The notes: generated from the letters alone by a model not told the origin. Numbered from the stretch's first letter, positions 25,069-33,289 are shown. The stretch is DNA of 64,000 nt from Clostridiaceae bacterium Marseille-Q4149 (GCA_018228685.1 CP073691.1:744001-808000), one strand, 5' to 3'. Program-made: numbers and translations.

Positions 25069-25317
25069 TCGGCAGAGAATCGCCGAAGCGCCGCCGGTGG
25101 CGGATGAAGCGAGGCGATTTCGAGGAAGTGCTCCGACTGTCGGCCGCGACAGCGGCCGAGAGTCGGCTGGCACGATGGTGGGCAGACATGGGCCCCGCCC
25201 TACGGAGTGTTTAACGATAGAATGTCTTTTAGGGCAGGGCCCATGTGCCCTGCCGCGTAGGAACGGGATGGTTCCCAGAACCCCCCCGAACCCATTACCC
25301 ATAAAAGGAGACGCAAT
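25069..25317. repeat. Gene-free stretch with palindromic interspersed repeats
   Basis: No gene is seen. It contains a hairpin at about 25133-25166 (CCGACT...GGCCGC, loop, GCGGCC...AGTCGG) and a composite repeat at 25190-25265 whose parts CCCTACGGA, GATAGAATGTC and TAGGGCAGGGCCC...GTGCCCTGCCGC recur at 51915-51975. The ribosome site of the radical SAM gene (AAAGGAG, 25302-25308) lies at its end. Confidence 0.65.
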
Positions 25318-26694
25318 ATGGCAAAAATGACCTGGCTGGAACGGCGGTATCGCCGCAGCCGCCTGGACTATGTGCGCCACATCACCATCGACCCTCGGGG
25401 CCCCGGCGTGGTGCGCATCCACATGATCCCGCCCCGGACGGAGGACCCCGCCGACCCGTTTCTTCTGCTGCTGAACGGGGCGCAGCTGGTGCCCCTGAAC
25501 CTGAGCTGGGCCATCCTGCTGGCCAATTTCATGGACCAGCTGGAGCCCTGGAGCGGCCGGGAGATCGGAGAGCAGGACTGGCAGTCCATGCTTTTGGCGG
25601 CGGTGAAGGCCACCCGCCGCACCTATCCCGGCACCGGGAAAGCCGTTCTGCTGGGGGACCTGGAGCTGATGCTCCGGAGCATCGTGGCCATCGCCCGGGG
25701 GCAGGAGCCTCCGGCGGAGGTGGGAGCCCTCTCCCTGGGCGAATACGCCGGGCGGATGTCCGCCCCCCACCGGATGGACCTGATGATCAGTGCCATGACC
25801 CGGGAGGGCCGGTGGCACTGCAACCAGAAGTGCCTGCACTGCTACGCCGCCGGGCAGACCCTGGGGGAAACGCCGGAGCTGACCACGGACCAGTGGCGGG
25901 AGCTTTTAGAGAAGCTGCGCCGGGCCAACATCCCCCAGGTGACCTTCACCGGCGGGGAGCCCACCCTGCGGCCGGACCTGCCGGAGCTGGTGGAGGCGGC
26001 CCAGTGGTTCGTTACCCGGCTGAACACCAACGGACGCCTGCTGACGCCGGAGCTGTGCCGCAGGCTGTTTGAGGCCAGTCTGGACAGCGTGCAGGTGACG
26101 CTGTACGACGCCCGGCGGGAGGTCCACAACGCCCTGGTGGGGGCGGAGGGCTTCGATGACACGGTGCAGGGCATCCGCAATGCCGCGGCGGCGGGGCTGA
26201 TCGTGTCGGTGAACACGCCCCTGTGCAGCCTGAACCGGGACTATGCCGAAACCCTGCGGTTCGTCCACGGCCTGGGGGTGCGGTACGTCACCTGTTCGGG
26301 GCTGATCCCCACCGGCTCCGCCGCCGGGGGGGAGAGCCGGGCCACCCGGCTGAGCCAGGAGGAGCTGACGGACATCCTCCGCCGGGCGGCGGAAACGGCC
26401 CACGGCCTGGGCATGGAGCTGGACTTCACCAGCCCCGGCTGGCTGCCGGAGGAGGCCCTCCGGGACATGGGCCTGCACCTGATCCCCAGCTGCGGGGCGT
26501 GCCTGTCCAACATGGCCCTGGCCCCGGACGGCACGGTGCTGCCCTGCCAGAGCTGGCTGGAGGGGCCGGGCCTGGGGAACCTGCTGACCGACGACTGGAG
26601 CGGTATCTGGGACGGCGAGCCATGCCGCCGCATCCGGGCGGAAAGCGCCAAAATGGAGCACATCTGCCAGCTGCGGCAGGAAGGGGGCTGCTGA
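25318..26694 (+). CDS. Radical SAM/SPASM maturase-like protein
   Basis: A 458-residue protein. Residues 1-160 form an unusual N-terminal alpha/beta domain with no Cys motif. The radical SAM core starts at WHCNQKCLHCYA (Cys168, 172, 175), followed by TFTGGEPTLRPDL and NTNGRL. A SPASM-type C-terminus has CGACLSNMALAPDGTVLPC (first Cys 392) and Cys residues near the end (ICQLRQEGGC). SPASM enzymes commonly install thioether or other crosslinks in peptides or proteins, e.g. RiPP precursors. The next gene begins two bases after the stop and encodes a protein with an eight-Cys Cys-Ala tail, a strong candidate substrate. No peptidase or exporter is adjacent. Confidence 0.85.
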   Translation: MAKMTWLERRYRRSRLDYVRHITIDPRGPGVVRIHMIPPRTEDPADPFLLLLNGAQLVPLNLSWAILLANFMDQLEPWSGREIGEQDWQSMLLAAVKATRRTYPGTGKAVLLGDLELMLRSIVAIARGQEPPAEVGALSLGEYAGRMSAPHRMDLMISAMTREGRWHCNQKCLHCYAAGQTLGETPELTTDQWRELLEKLRRANIPQVTFTGGEPTLRPDLPELVEAAQWFVTRLNTNGRLLTPELCRRLFEASLDSVQVTLYDARREVHNALVGAEGFDDTVQGIRNAAAAGLIVSVNTPLCSLNRDYAETLRFVHGLGVRYVTCSGLIPTGSAAGGESRATRLSQEELTDILRRAAETAHGLGMELDFTSPGWLPEEALRDMGLHLIPSCGACLSNMALAPDGTVLPCQSWLEGPGLGNLLTDDWSGIWDGEPCRRIRAESAKMEHICQLRQEGGC

Positions 26695-26696
26695 CC

Positions 26697-27773
26697 ATGC
26701 GTAAAATTCTGTGCCGGGCGCTGCTGTGCCTGTGTCTGGTGCTGGCCCTGGGGCCGGTACATACGGCCTTCGCCCAGGACCTGGACCGCATCGAGTCCTA
26801 TGACGTGGACGTGACCCCCAACACCGAGGACGGCAGCCTGCGGATCCAGGTGACCTTGGAGTGGACGGTGCTGGCGGAGGGGCCGGTGAGCTGGGTGAAG
26901 ATCGGCGTGCCCAACGGCAGCATCCGCCAGGAGCAGGCCCTGACGGACAACATCGACCGCCTGAGCTTCGACAACAGCTATATGTATGTGTACTTCAACC
27001 GGGACTATGACGACGGGGAGACCTTCCGGTTCTCTTACAGCTGGATCCAGGAGTATATGTACACCCTGGGGGCCGACGGCTCCGTGGAGTATGTCTATAC
27101 CCCCGGCTGGTTCAACGAGGCCCGGGTGGGGCAGATGACCCTGACCTGGCACGATCCGGCGGGGGTGGACGGCGTGGACTCCCTGGGAAATACCGGCGGG
27201 GACCATGCGGCGGTCCTGACGGACCTGGACCACGGCCAGCAGCTGGACTTTACCGTCCGGTACGACAGCTGGCCCGCCCAGCTGGCCCAGGAGGGCAGCC
27301 GGGACAACCTGCCCCAGGACAACGACCCGGGGTACGACCCGGGATATGACCCGGATTACCAGGACGACGGCGGCCTGGGTCTGGTGGGGCTGGTGATCCT
27401 GCTGGTGGTGGTGTTCCTTATCGTCAGGGTGGCGGCGGCCTCCGACGGATATCGGGGCGGCTTCGGCACCCACTATGTGTTCGTCAGCGGCCTATGGTAT
27501 CCGGCAGGGCCGGACGGACGGCCCCGGCCCGGCTCCCACGGTACCCGGGAAAAACCGAAACCGCCCCGCAGCGGCGGCTTCGGCGGCGGCAGCCGGGGAG
27601 GCGGCTTCGGAGGGGGCGGCTTCGGCGGCGGGGGACACTGCGCCTGCGCCAGCAGCTGCGCCTGTGCGTGCGCCTGCGCCTGTGCCGGCGGCGGCCGGGC
27701 CGGATGCAGCGCCAAGAACCTCTATGGCGCGGTGCATCTGGACCAGGAGCTTACCCGGGAAATGGAGAAATAA
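26697..27773 (+). CDS. Membrane-anchored protein with Cys-Ala repeat tail, candidate radical SAM substrate
   Basis: A 358-residue protein. Signal peptide (about 1-25), an extracellular beta-rich domain (26-200, DUF2207-like features such as VSWVKIGVPNGS), an Asp/Tyr/Pro-rich linker with DPGYDPGYDPDY, one membrane helix (about 226-246), then a cytoplasmic Gly-rich segment (FGGGSRGGGFGGGGFGGGG). The tail, residues 314-337, has eight Cys: CACASS, then five Cys-Ala pairs, GGGRAGC; it ends GAVHLDQELTREMEK. With a two-base gap to a SPASM radical SAM enzyme, the tail is a likely site of thioether or metal-centre formation. The function is unknown; the pairing is inference from context. Confidence 0.75.
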   Translation: MRKILCRALLCLCLVLALGPVHTAFAQDLDRIESYDVDVTPNTEDGSLRIQVTLEWTVLAEGPVSWVKIGVPNGSIRQEQALTDNIDRLSFDNSYMYVYFNRDYDDGETFRFSYSWIQEYMYTLGADGSVEYVYTPGWFNEARVGQMTLTWHDPAGVDGVDSLGNTGGDHAAVLTDLDHGQQLDFTVRYDSWPAQLAQEGSRDNLPQDNDPGYDPGYDPDYQDDGGLGLVGLVILLVVVFLIVRVAAASDGYRGGFGTHYVFVSGLWYPAGPDGRPRPGSHGTREKPKPPRSGGFGGGSRGGGFGGGGFGGGGHCACASSCACACACACAGGGRAGCSAKNLYGAVHLDQELTREMEK

Positions 27774-27777
27774 AGAA

Positions 27778-27808
27778 ATGGCGTGCGCCCCGGCGCACGC
27801 CATTTTTG
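27778..27808 (+). terminator. Terminator of the radical SAM operon
   Basis: AATGGCGTGCGCC pairs with GGCGCACGCCATT (27779-27806), followed by TTT. A sister hairpin with the same GGCGTGC core is at 52774-52803. Confidence 0.8.
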
Positions 27809-27814
27809 CGATAT

Positions 27815-27917
27815 TTATGCCGCCAGCACCACGCAGCCCACGTCGAAGGCGATCTTCACGTTGCCGAAGTTATGGCCGGTGCGGTCGGACACCGCTGGCA
27901 AGCACTTTCTTGTTCAT
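27815..27917 (-). pseudogene. Remnant of a YczE-like membrane protein gene
   Basis: On the minus strand, a start (ATG at 27915-27917, preceded by GGATGG) opens MNKKVLAS and, out of frame with it, the last codons of a gene read DRTGHNFGNVKIAFDVGCVVLAA and stop at 27815-27817. The latter resembles the late G.VKI.FDV segment of YczE-like (DUF6198) membrane proteins. The two ends appear joined by a large internal deletion. The assignment rests on about 23 residues and is tentative. The rest of the 27807-28013 gap holds only a hairpin. Confidence 0.4.
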
Positions 27918-27968
27918 GCGATGCTCCATCCTTCTTTAACGTGCTTCTTTCGTATGGTTGACGTGCTT

Positions 27969-27999
27969 CGGCCGCACCCCGGAGGGTGCGGCCGTTTTT
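27969..27999 (+). terminator. Hairpin with T tract
   Basis: GGCCGCACCC, loop CGGA, GGGTGCGGCC, then GTTTTTC on the plus strand. It lies 14 bases beyond the stop of the minus-strand aminotransferase, for which the T tract is on the wrong side; it may stop plus-strand read-through. Confidence 0.6.
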
Positions 28000-28013
28000 C
28001 GCATATGGTGGGT

Positions 28014-29288
28014 TCAGATACCCAGCTTTTCCAGGGCCGCCATGCGCAGGCAGTCGCACAGAATGGCGATGGCCTGCTCCAGCTCGTGGACCGACGGCAG
28101 GGAGGGGGCAATGCGGATGTTGCTGTCCTGGGGGTCCACGCCGTAGGGGAAGGTGGCCCCGGCGGCGGTCATGGTGACCCCGGCGTCCCGGCACAGCTCC
28201 AGCGCCCGCCTGGCGGTTCCGGGCATGGCGTCCAGACTGACGAAATAGCCGCCTTTGGGATGGCTCCAGCTGGCGATGCCCCAGGGGGCCAGGTGGCGGT
28301 CCAGCTCGTCCTCCACGGCCCGGAACTTGGGCCCCAGAATGGCCGCATGACGCCGCATCAGGGCCAGGGTGGTCTCCTTGTCCTTCAGATACCGCACATG
28401 GCGCAGCTGGTTCATTTTATCGTAGCTGATGATCTGGATGTTCAGCAGATTCTTGAAGTATTCCACGTTGGCCTCGCTGACGGCCCCGCAGGCGATGCCC
28501 GCCCCGGGGAAGGTGATCTTGCTGGTGGAGGCAAACTCATACACCATGTCGCCATTGCCGTACTCCGCGCACAGGGACAGAATGTCCGGGAAGGGCACGA
28601 AATCCCCCTCCAGCTCGTGGACGCAGTAGGCATTGTCCCACATGAGCATGAAGTCCGGCGCGGCGGGCTTCATGGCGGCCAGCCGGTGGATGGTCTCAAG
28701 GGAATAGGTGATGCCCGTGGGGTTGGAGTATTTGGGCACGTTCCACATACCCCGGACCTCCGGGTCCCGGATCAGCTGCTCCACCCGGTCCATGTCGGGG
28801 CCGGTTTCCGTCATGGGGACGGACAGCAGCTCCATGCCGAAGGATTCCGTGACATTGAAGTGCCGGTCATACCCCGGTACCGGGCAGATCCATTTCACCC
28901 TGTCCAGCTTGCCCCAGGGCTTTTCGCTGTGCAGCAGGCCGTGGGTATACGCCTTGGACACGGCGTCGAACATCATCTCCAGGGAGGAGTTGCCTCCGGC
29001 GATGACCTGGCCGGGCTTGCAGCCCAGAAGGTCCGCAAACAGCCTCCGGGCGATGGGAATACCCGCCACATAGCCATAGTTCCGGGCGTCGATGCCGTCG
29101 GTGATGAAGTCGTCGGCGGTCAGGGGGATGTTGTACATCTCCATGACCATGTCCAGCTGCTCCCGGCCGGGCTTTCCCCGGGCCATATTCAGGTCCAGGC
29201 CCAGGGCCTTCTGCTCCTGGTGGGTCCTGCACAGGGCGGCGTATTCCGCCTGCCGTTCCGCAAGGGTCATTTCCTGATAGGTTTTCAT
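28014..29288 (-). CDS. PLP-dependent aminotransferase (Asp_aminotransf family)
   Basis: A 424-residue fold-type I PLP enzyme. NMARGKPGREQLDM near the N-terminus, NYGYVAGIPIARRLFADLLG, IAGGNSSLEMMFD, WNVPKYSNPTGITYS and the PLP lysine in FASTSKITFPGAGIA match the aspartate-aminotransferase family exemplified by C. glutamicum AspT-like proteins (Pfam Asp_aminotransf), distinct from classical AspC. It probably interconverts aspartate/oxaloacetate or related amino acids. GGGAGAGCGCAT precedes the ATG at 29288. Monocistronic, with an empty region upstream. Confidence 0.88.
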   Translation of the reverse strand: MKTYQEMTLAERQAEYAALCRTHQEQKALGLDLNMARGKPGREQLDMVMEMYNIPLTADDFITDGIDARNYGYVAGIPIARRLFADLLGCKPGQVIAGGNSSLEMMFDAVSKAYTHGLLHSEKPWGKLDRVKWICPVPGYDRHFNVTESFGMELLSVPMTETGPDMDRVEQLIRDPEVRGMWNVPKYSNPTGITYSLETIHRLAAMKPAAPDFMLMWDNAYCVHELEGDFVPFPDILSLCAEYGNGDMVYEFASTSKITFPGAGIACGAVSEANVEYFKNLLNIQIISYDKMNQLRHVRYLKDKETTLALMRRHAAILGPKFRAVEDELDRHLAPWGIASWSHPKGGYFVSLDAMPGTARRALELCRDAGVTMTAAGATFPYGVDPQDSNIRIAPSLPSVHELEQAIAILCDCLRMAALEKLGI

Positions 29289-29455
29289 ATGCGCTCTCCC
29301 TCTTTTCCCATAGTGCCGTGTCCGGACGGACCGGCAGGCATCAGCATACCACACAATCCCGGAAAAGGCAAATATTAGTTTGCGTTTGTATTCAGCTGCC
29401 GATGGCGGCACGGATACCCCCAGCAATTGCCTTTGGCATTGAGATGCTGGTATTC

Positions 29456-29857
29456 TTATCCTCTCATAAATCCACAGCAACCGATTTCGGACAATTCATA
29501 GAATCCCATTGACTTGTAAAAAGCAATGGTTTTCGGCGTGTGATCCGTTGCCAGCTCAATCTGACGAACATGGCTGTATCGGTTCAGAACGGCTTGTAAG
29601 AGCGCAGAGCCGAAGCCTTTTCGCTGATGCTCCGGAAACACCAATATGTCCTGCACAAACACGATGGTATGCCTATCGCCCACGGTGCGAATGATGCCAA
29701 GAAGCTGATCGCCCTCATAAGCGGCAAGGGTCAGCATAGAGCCCTCAAAGCCTTTACGCAGTACCTCCGGCTGATCGGTGTAGGCCGTCCAGCCAACACT
29801 CGTGTATAAGCGCAGAATCTCTGATTCGTTGTATGTTTTGTATTCTCTGATTTCCAT
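29456..29857 (-). CDS. GNAT-family N-acetyltransferase
   Basis: A 133-residue GNAT domain protein. VQDILVFPEHQRKGFGSALL contains the acetyl-CoA pyrophosphate-binding QRKGFG (Q/RxxGxG/A) loop; the C-terminal TPKTIAFYKSMGFYE is the usual last helix and strand. The substrate is unknown. GGAGGTTACTTAAT precedes the ATG. Its GC content is clearly below that of neighbours and it lies in a region bracketed by repeated pieces (29387-29424 with 31116-31150), suggesting recent acquisition. Confidence 0.85.
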   Translation of the reverse strand: MEIREYKTYNESEILRLYTSVGWTAYTDQPEVLRKGFEGSMLTLAAYEGDQLLGIIRTVGDRHTIVFVQDILVFPEHQRKGFGSALLQAVLNRYSHVRQIELATDHTPKTIAFYKSMGFYELSEIGCCGFMRG

Positions 29858-29933
29858 ATTAAGTAACCTCCATTCAAATTTTATGGAAACTGTTACTTAT
29901 CTCTGCGCAATCTCATGGTTTATCCTCCTTACT

Positions 29934-30002
29934 GCTGCGTTTTGGCGGAATACTGCCGGCCATCACAGCTCCGTCAGCCGGTACACGTCCTCCCGGCGGG
30001 CG
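29934..30002 (-). repeat. Duplicated 3' end of the nitrilase gene, copy 1
   Basis: 69 bases identical but for one position to 31150-31218, where they form the last 13 codons of the nitrilase gene and 29 bases downstream. Here they abut the stop of the double-GNAT gene and encode nothing. Confidence 0.9.
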
Positions 30003-30004
30003 AT

Positions 30005-30934
30005 TCAGCCCAGATGTGCAAACGCCTTGCCCAGATGGGTATCGAAGCCGAGCACTTGATACATCCCCTCGTCGCAGGGGGCGCAGGTGACGGTCAGGCT
30101 GGCAAGGGCGTTTTCCTTGCTCCATTCTTGCGCTGCTTGTGCCAGCAGCCGGGCAGCGCCCTTTTTCCGGAACACAGGCTCCATGTAAAAGTCATCGAAT
30201 ATCCCGACATCTGTGCAGGTGAAGGTGGAAAAGCAACGGGAAACGCTGCACATCCCCACTGCCCGATAGCCCCGCCTTGCCACAAAGAACGTGATCTTCC
30301 CATCCCGGATGGCCTGCGCCAGCCGTTCCTGCTTTTCCTCCGTTGACGGTGCTTCGCCGATCTCTTTGAGAAAGCCGTTTTCCAGTTTTTTCAGCTGCCA
30401 GTCCTCCGGGTCGGCGAGAAGCTCTGCGGTAATCGGAAGATTTTCCTCCGGGGGCAGGAGCATCAGCGGTTCGCCCCATTGGTCCGCGCCGTTCTCGATA
30501 AAACCCACCGATTCCCAAAAGCGGCGCCGCCGCTCGTTGCCGCCATAGTTCAGCTCCGCATAACGCGCGCCGTGTTTTTTTGCCCAGTCCAGAAGCGCTG
30601 CTGCACACGCTTTTCCCGTGCCGCTGCCCCGGAACTCCGGGTAGACGCAGAACTCCATGATAAAGCACTTGCCGTCCTCCGTGGTGAAGATTACCGGCAT
30701 AGCAAAGCCGATATCCTGTCCGCCCCGATGGAAGAACAGGAAGAAGCAGCGATCCTGCGGCCTGCCGTTGATCTTCATCATGTGGTCACGATACGCTTGA
30801 CCAAGGAAATATTCCAGTTCTTCCTTGTCGGAGTCTGTGAAAATATCCCGCTTGTGATAGGCGTGCAGCTGCTCCCAGAAGGCAGCAGCATCGTTTTCCG
30901 TGACGGCTTCACGGATGGTGATTTGGTTTTTCAT
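30005..30934 (-). CDS. Tandem-domain GNAT acetyltransferase
   Basis: A 309-residue protein with two GNAT domains. The first has FCVYPEFRGSGTGKACAAAL (acetyl-CoA loop RGSGTG) and ends at RRRFWESVGF; the second has FYMEPVFRKKGAARLLAQAA (RKKGAA) and ends in GMYQVLGFDTH. The substrate is unknown. The stop codon lies two bases inside the boundary with a duplicated nitrilase fragment, so the very C-terminus may be fortuitous. GC is lower than in core genes. GGAGGAAACAAA precedes the ATG. The gene sits inside an apparent insertion between direct repeats. Confidence 0.85.
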   Translation of the reverse strand: MKNQITIREAVTENDAAAFWEQLHAYHKRDIFTDSDKEELEYFLGQAYRDHMMKINGRPQDRCFFLFFHRGGQDIGFAMPVIFTTEDGKCFIMEFCVYPEFRGSGTGKACAAALLDWAKKHGARYAELNYGGNERRRRFWESVGFIENGADQWGEPLMLLPPEENLPITAELLADPEDWQLKKLENGFLKEIGEAPSTEEKQERLAQAIRDGKITFFVARRGYRAVGMCSVSRCFSTFTCTDVGIFDDFYMEPVFRKKGAARLLAQAAQEWSKENALASLTVTCAPCDEGMYQVLGFDTHLGKAFAHLG

Positions 30935-31042
30935 TTTGTTTCCTCCAAAATTTTATTCGGAGGGTTAGGAAGCGTGAACCCTCCATACACGATTCATCTT
31001 CATAAAAACCACACCTTTCTTAATCAAATTTGTATGAGACGT

Positions 31043-31115
31043 CACAGCGTGTTTTCACACGCTGTGCGTGCGCACGGCGCACGGGATTCTTGATTAAATT
31101 TTTTAATCAAGAATC
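31043..31115. other. Two strong hairpins at an insertion boundary
   Basis: CACAGCGTG (31043-31051) pairs with CACGCTGTG (31058-31066), and GATTCTTGATTAA (31085-31097) pairs with TTAATCAAGAATC (31103-31115). The second has neither a GC clamp nor a clear T tract. They lie between the double-GNAT gene and the nitrilase, next to the repeated 31116-31150 segment. Confidence 0.6.
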
Positions 31116-31149
31116 AGTATCAGATGCCGATTGCGGCACGGATACCTCA

Positions 31150-31218
31150 GCTGCGTTTTGGCGGAATACTGCCTGCCATCACAGCTCCGTCAGCCGGTAC
31201 ACGTCCTCCCGGCGGGCG
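31150..31218 (-). repeat. 3' end of the nitrilase gene, copy 2 (original)
   Basis: Functional copy of the 69-base repeat whose duplicate is at 29934-30002. It includes the nitrilase stop at 31179-31181. Confidence 0.9.
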
Positions 31219-31988
31219 GAGAGAATGGGCAGCTGCCGCCGGACGCTGTCCACCATGGACAGATCCAGCTCCGTAACGGCCACCGCCTCTCTTGACGGGC
31301 ACTGGCGGATCACCCGGCTCCAGGGGTCGCAGACAATGGAGTGTCCCCAGGCCACATAGGAGGCGCTTTTGTCCCGGGCCGGGGAGGTGCCCACGGTGAA
31401 GCACTGCTGGTCCACGGCCCTCTGCCGGAAGAGGATTTTCCAGTGGGCGGGGCCGGTGGTCATGTTGAAGGCCGCCGGGGCGAAGATCACCCTGGCACCC
31501 CGCAGGGCCATCAGGCGGCACAGCTCCTGAAACCGCATATCGAAGCAGATGCAAAGGCCCATGGTCCCCCAGGGGGTGTCGAAGGTGGTGACCTCCCGGC
31601 CCGGGGACAGGACCTCCGACTCCATGAACCGCTGGCCGCCCTCCACGTCGATGTCGAACAGGTGGATCTTCCGGTGCCGGGCGATGCAGGTGCCGTCGGG
31701 AGCATAGACAAAGGAGGTGTTGTATACCCGGTGCCCCTCCAGCTCCGGCAGGGACCCGGCGATCAGGTAGATGCCCCGCTCCCGGGCCAGCTGGGACATG
31801 GCCCGCTGGGCGGGCCCGGCAAAGGGCTCGCCGTAATCCCGGAAGCATGCGTTGTCATAGGGGCAGCAGAACATCTCCGGCAGCACCGCCAGGTCGATGT
31901 CCCCGGCGGAGCGCACCAGTTCGCAGGCATGGCGGATGTTCTCCGCCTTATCGGCGGAAACGTGCATCTGGATCTGTGCGATTTTCAT
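31179..31988 (-). CDS. Carbon-nitrogen hydrolase (nitrilase superfamily, omega-amidase-like)
   Basis: A 269-residue enzyme with the catalytic triad of the superfamily: Glu in AVLPEMFCCPY, Lys in RHRKIHLFDID and Cys in GLCICFDMRFQE. The length and motif context (Nit2 branch) fit omega-amidase, which deaminates 2-oxoglutaramate or 2-oxosuccinamate, but other amides are possible. An aminotransferase lies 1.9 kb downstream on the same strand, a functional link known for Nit2, though here interrupted by the acetyltransferase insertion. AAGGAGGGTC precedes the ATG; Smr lies 12 bases upstream. Confidence 0.88.
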   Translation of the reverse strand: MKIAQIQMHVSADKAENIRHACELVRSAGDIDLAVLPEMFCCPYDNACFRDYGEPFAGPAQRAMSQLARERGIYLIAGSLPELEGHRVYNTSFVYAPDGTCIARHRKIHLFDIDVEGGQRFMESEVLSPGREVTTFDTPWGTMGLCICFDMRFQELCRLMALRGARVIFAPAAFNMTTGPAHWKILFRQRAVDQQCFTVGTSPARDKSASYVAWGHSIVCDPWSRVIRQCPSREAVAVTELDLSMVDSVRRQLPILSARREDVYRLTEL

Positions 31989-32000
31989 AAAGACCCTCCT

Positions 32001-32237
32001 TCAGAACTCCCGCAGCACCAGGTCCGTGGATCCGGGGCTGGCGACCAGCCGCAGCACCCGGGGGTGCCCGGCGTATTCCCGGCACAGGTCCCGCAGGGCC
32101 GTTCCGCCGTGATAGCCGTGGATCAGCCGCAGACGGTACACCCCGCCGCCGCAGCGGCGCAGGGCGGCGTCAATGGCCACCCGGGCCTGGTACGCGTTTT
32201 TCCCATGCAGGTCCAGCTCTATGATCCCCGGCTGCAT
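32001..32237 (-). CDS. Small Smr-domain protein
   Basis: A 78-residue stand-alone Smr domain. IIELDLHGKNAYQARVAID carries the LDxH-like motif (LDLHG) and RLIHGYHGGTALRD the HGxxGG-type motif; both define the endonuclease-like Smr fold found at the C-terminus of MutS2. Stand-alone Smr proteins are implicated in RNA/DNA cleavage or ribosome rescue; the role here is unknown. The ATG at 32237 follows AGGAAAGGGG by seven bases; a GTG three codons upstream falls inside that site. Probably co-transcribed with the nitrilase. Confidence 0.85.
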   Translation of the reverse strand: MQPGIIELDLHGKNAYQARVAIDAALRRCGGGVYRLRLIHGYHGGTALRDLCREYAGHPRVLRLVASPGSTDLVLREF

Positions 32238-32331
32238 ACCGATCACCCCTTTCCTGTTCCATTGTACCCCGGGACATCCCGGTTTGCAAGCCCTATGACC
32301 CGGGACAAAGCCGGGACGTCCCAGGGGGAGC

Positions 32332-33174
32332 TTATTTCTTGCGGAAAAAGGCCACCGCCACGGCCCCAGGCCCGGCGTGGGTGCCGATGACGCCGCCGAT
32401 GAGGGTGGAATCCAGCCGGTCTGTTCCGTTTTCCCACAGGGCCCGGCTGTCCTCCACGTATTTTTTCAGGAACACGTCCGTCAGCCCCGTGTAGCCCAGG
32501 AGGATGGGCAGGGAAAAGTCGATGCCGCCGCAGGCGTGGATTTTTTCCACCAGCAGGTTGTTGCCCTGGCGGGAGCCCCGGGCCTTGCCCACCAGAAGGA
32601 TTTCACCGTTTTCAATGGTCAGCACAGGCTTGATGTTCAGCAGTCCCCCGGCCAGGGCGGTGGTTTTGGAGATGCGGCCGCCCCGCTTCAGGTACTCCAG
32701 GGTGTCCACCAGGGCCAGGACGCACACGTCCTGCCGCTTCTGCTCCAGGGCCCGGGCCAGCCCGGCGGCGTCCATGCCCCGGTCCAGACAGGCCAGGGCG
32801 TACTCCGCCAGAATGCCCGCGCCGATGGCGGCGGTGCCGCTGTCCACCACATAGATGTTGTCATACTCCGCCGCGGCGATGCAGGCGCTCTGATAGGTGC
32901 CGGAGAGCCCGGCAGCGATGGTCAGCACCACGGCACTGCCGCCGCTGCGCCGCACCCGCCGGAACTCCCGGTCAAAGGCGGCGGGGCTGGCCTGGCTGGT
33001 GGTGGGCAGCACGTCGCTTTCCACCAGACGTTCATAAAAACGGTGTTTATCCATGGTGACGCCGTCCAGATACTCCTCCTGGCCAAAGTGAATGGTCAGA
33101 GGTACCACCGTCAACCGGCTGCGGATGTGCTCCGGCACGTCCACCGTGGAATCCACGATCAATTCAACGTTCAT
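32332..33174 (-). CDS. DegV family fatty-acid-binding protein
   Basis: A 280-residue DegV protein. The family pattern is clear: ELIVDSTVDVP, PLTIHFGQEEYLDG, PTTSQASPAAF, LTIAAGLSGTYQSA and VDTLEYLKRGGRIS (lipid-binding pocket region), then a C-terminal GTHAGPGAV. DegV/FakB proteins present fatty acids to the FakA kinase for phospholipid synthesis; FakA is not in the window. AGGAGGTCCTATGAA marks the start at 33174; an upstream ATG would lack a site. Confidence 0.93.
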   Translation of the reverse strand: MNVELIVDSTVDVPEHIRSRLTVVPLTIHFGQEEYLDGVTMDKHRFYERLVESDVLPTTSQASPAAFDREFRRVRRSGGSAVVLTIAAGLSGTYQSACIAAAEYDNIYVVDSGTAAIGAGILAEYALACLDRGMDAAGLARALEQKRQDVCVLALVDTLEYLKRGGRISKTTALAGGLLNIKPVLTIENGEILLVGKARGSRQGNNLLVEKIHACGGIDFSLPILLGYTGLTDVFLKKYVEDSRALWENGTDRLDSTLIGGVIGTHAGPGAVAVAFFRKK

Positions 33175-33252
33175 AGGACCTCCTGTTTTTGAAAAAGTGG
33201 TCCTGAGTATAGCATGAAACTGTCCGTTTGTCAACAAAATAAGCGAATAGTG

Positions 33253-33288
33253 TCAAAAAATGCGCCTCCCTTGGGAGGCGCATTTTTC
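33253..33288 (-). terminator. Terminator of the PTS-IIC-like gene
   Basis: AAAAAATGCGCCTCCC, loop TT, GGGAGGCGCATTTTT at 33255-33287, symmetric T/A tracts, directly after the minus-strand stop at 33290. Confidence 0.85.
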
Positions 33289-33289
33289 G

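Noticed and set aside
27639..27707. The Cys-Ala tract as a simple-sequence artefact
   Set aside because: Codons alternate among TGC/TGT and GCC/GCG, the frame is kept to a sensible C-terminus (GGGRAGCSAKN), and the radical SAM neighbour gives a context.
31085..31115. Transposon terminal inverted repeat
   Set aside because: The palindrome is a single local hairpin; no matching end or transposase lies at the other side of the acetyltransferase region.
32332..33237. Longer DegV start at 33237
   Set aside because: The AGGAGGTCCT site lies just before the ATG at 33174; the 21-codon extension has no ribosome site and falls in an AT-rich promoter-like stretch.
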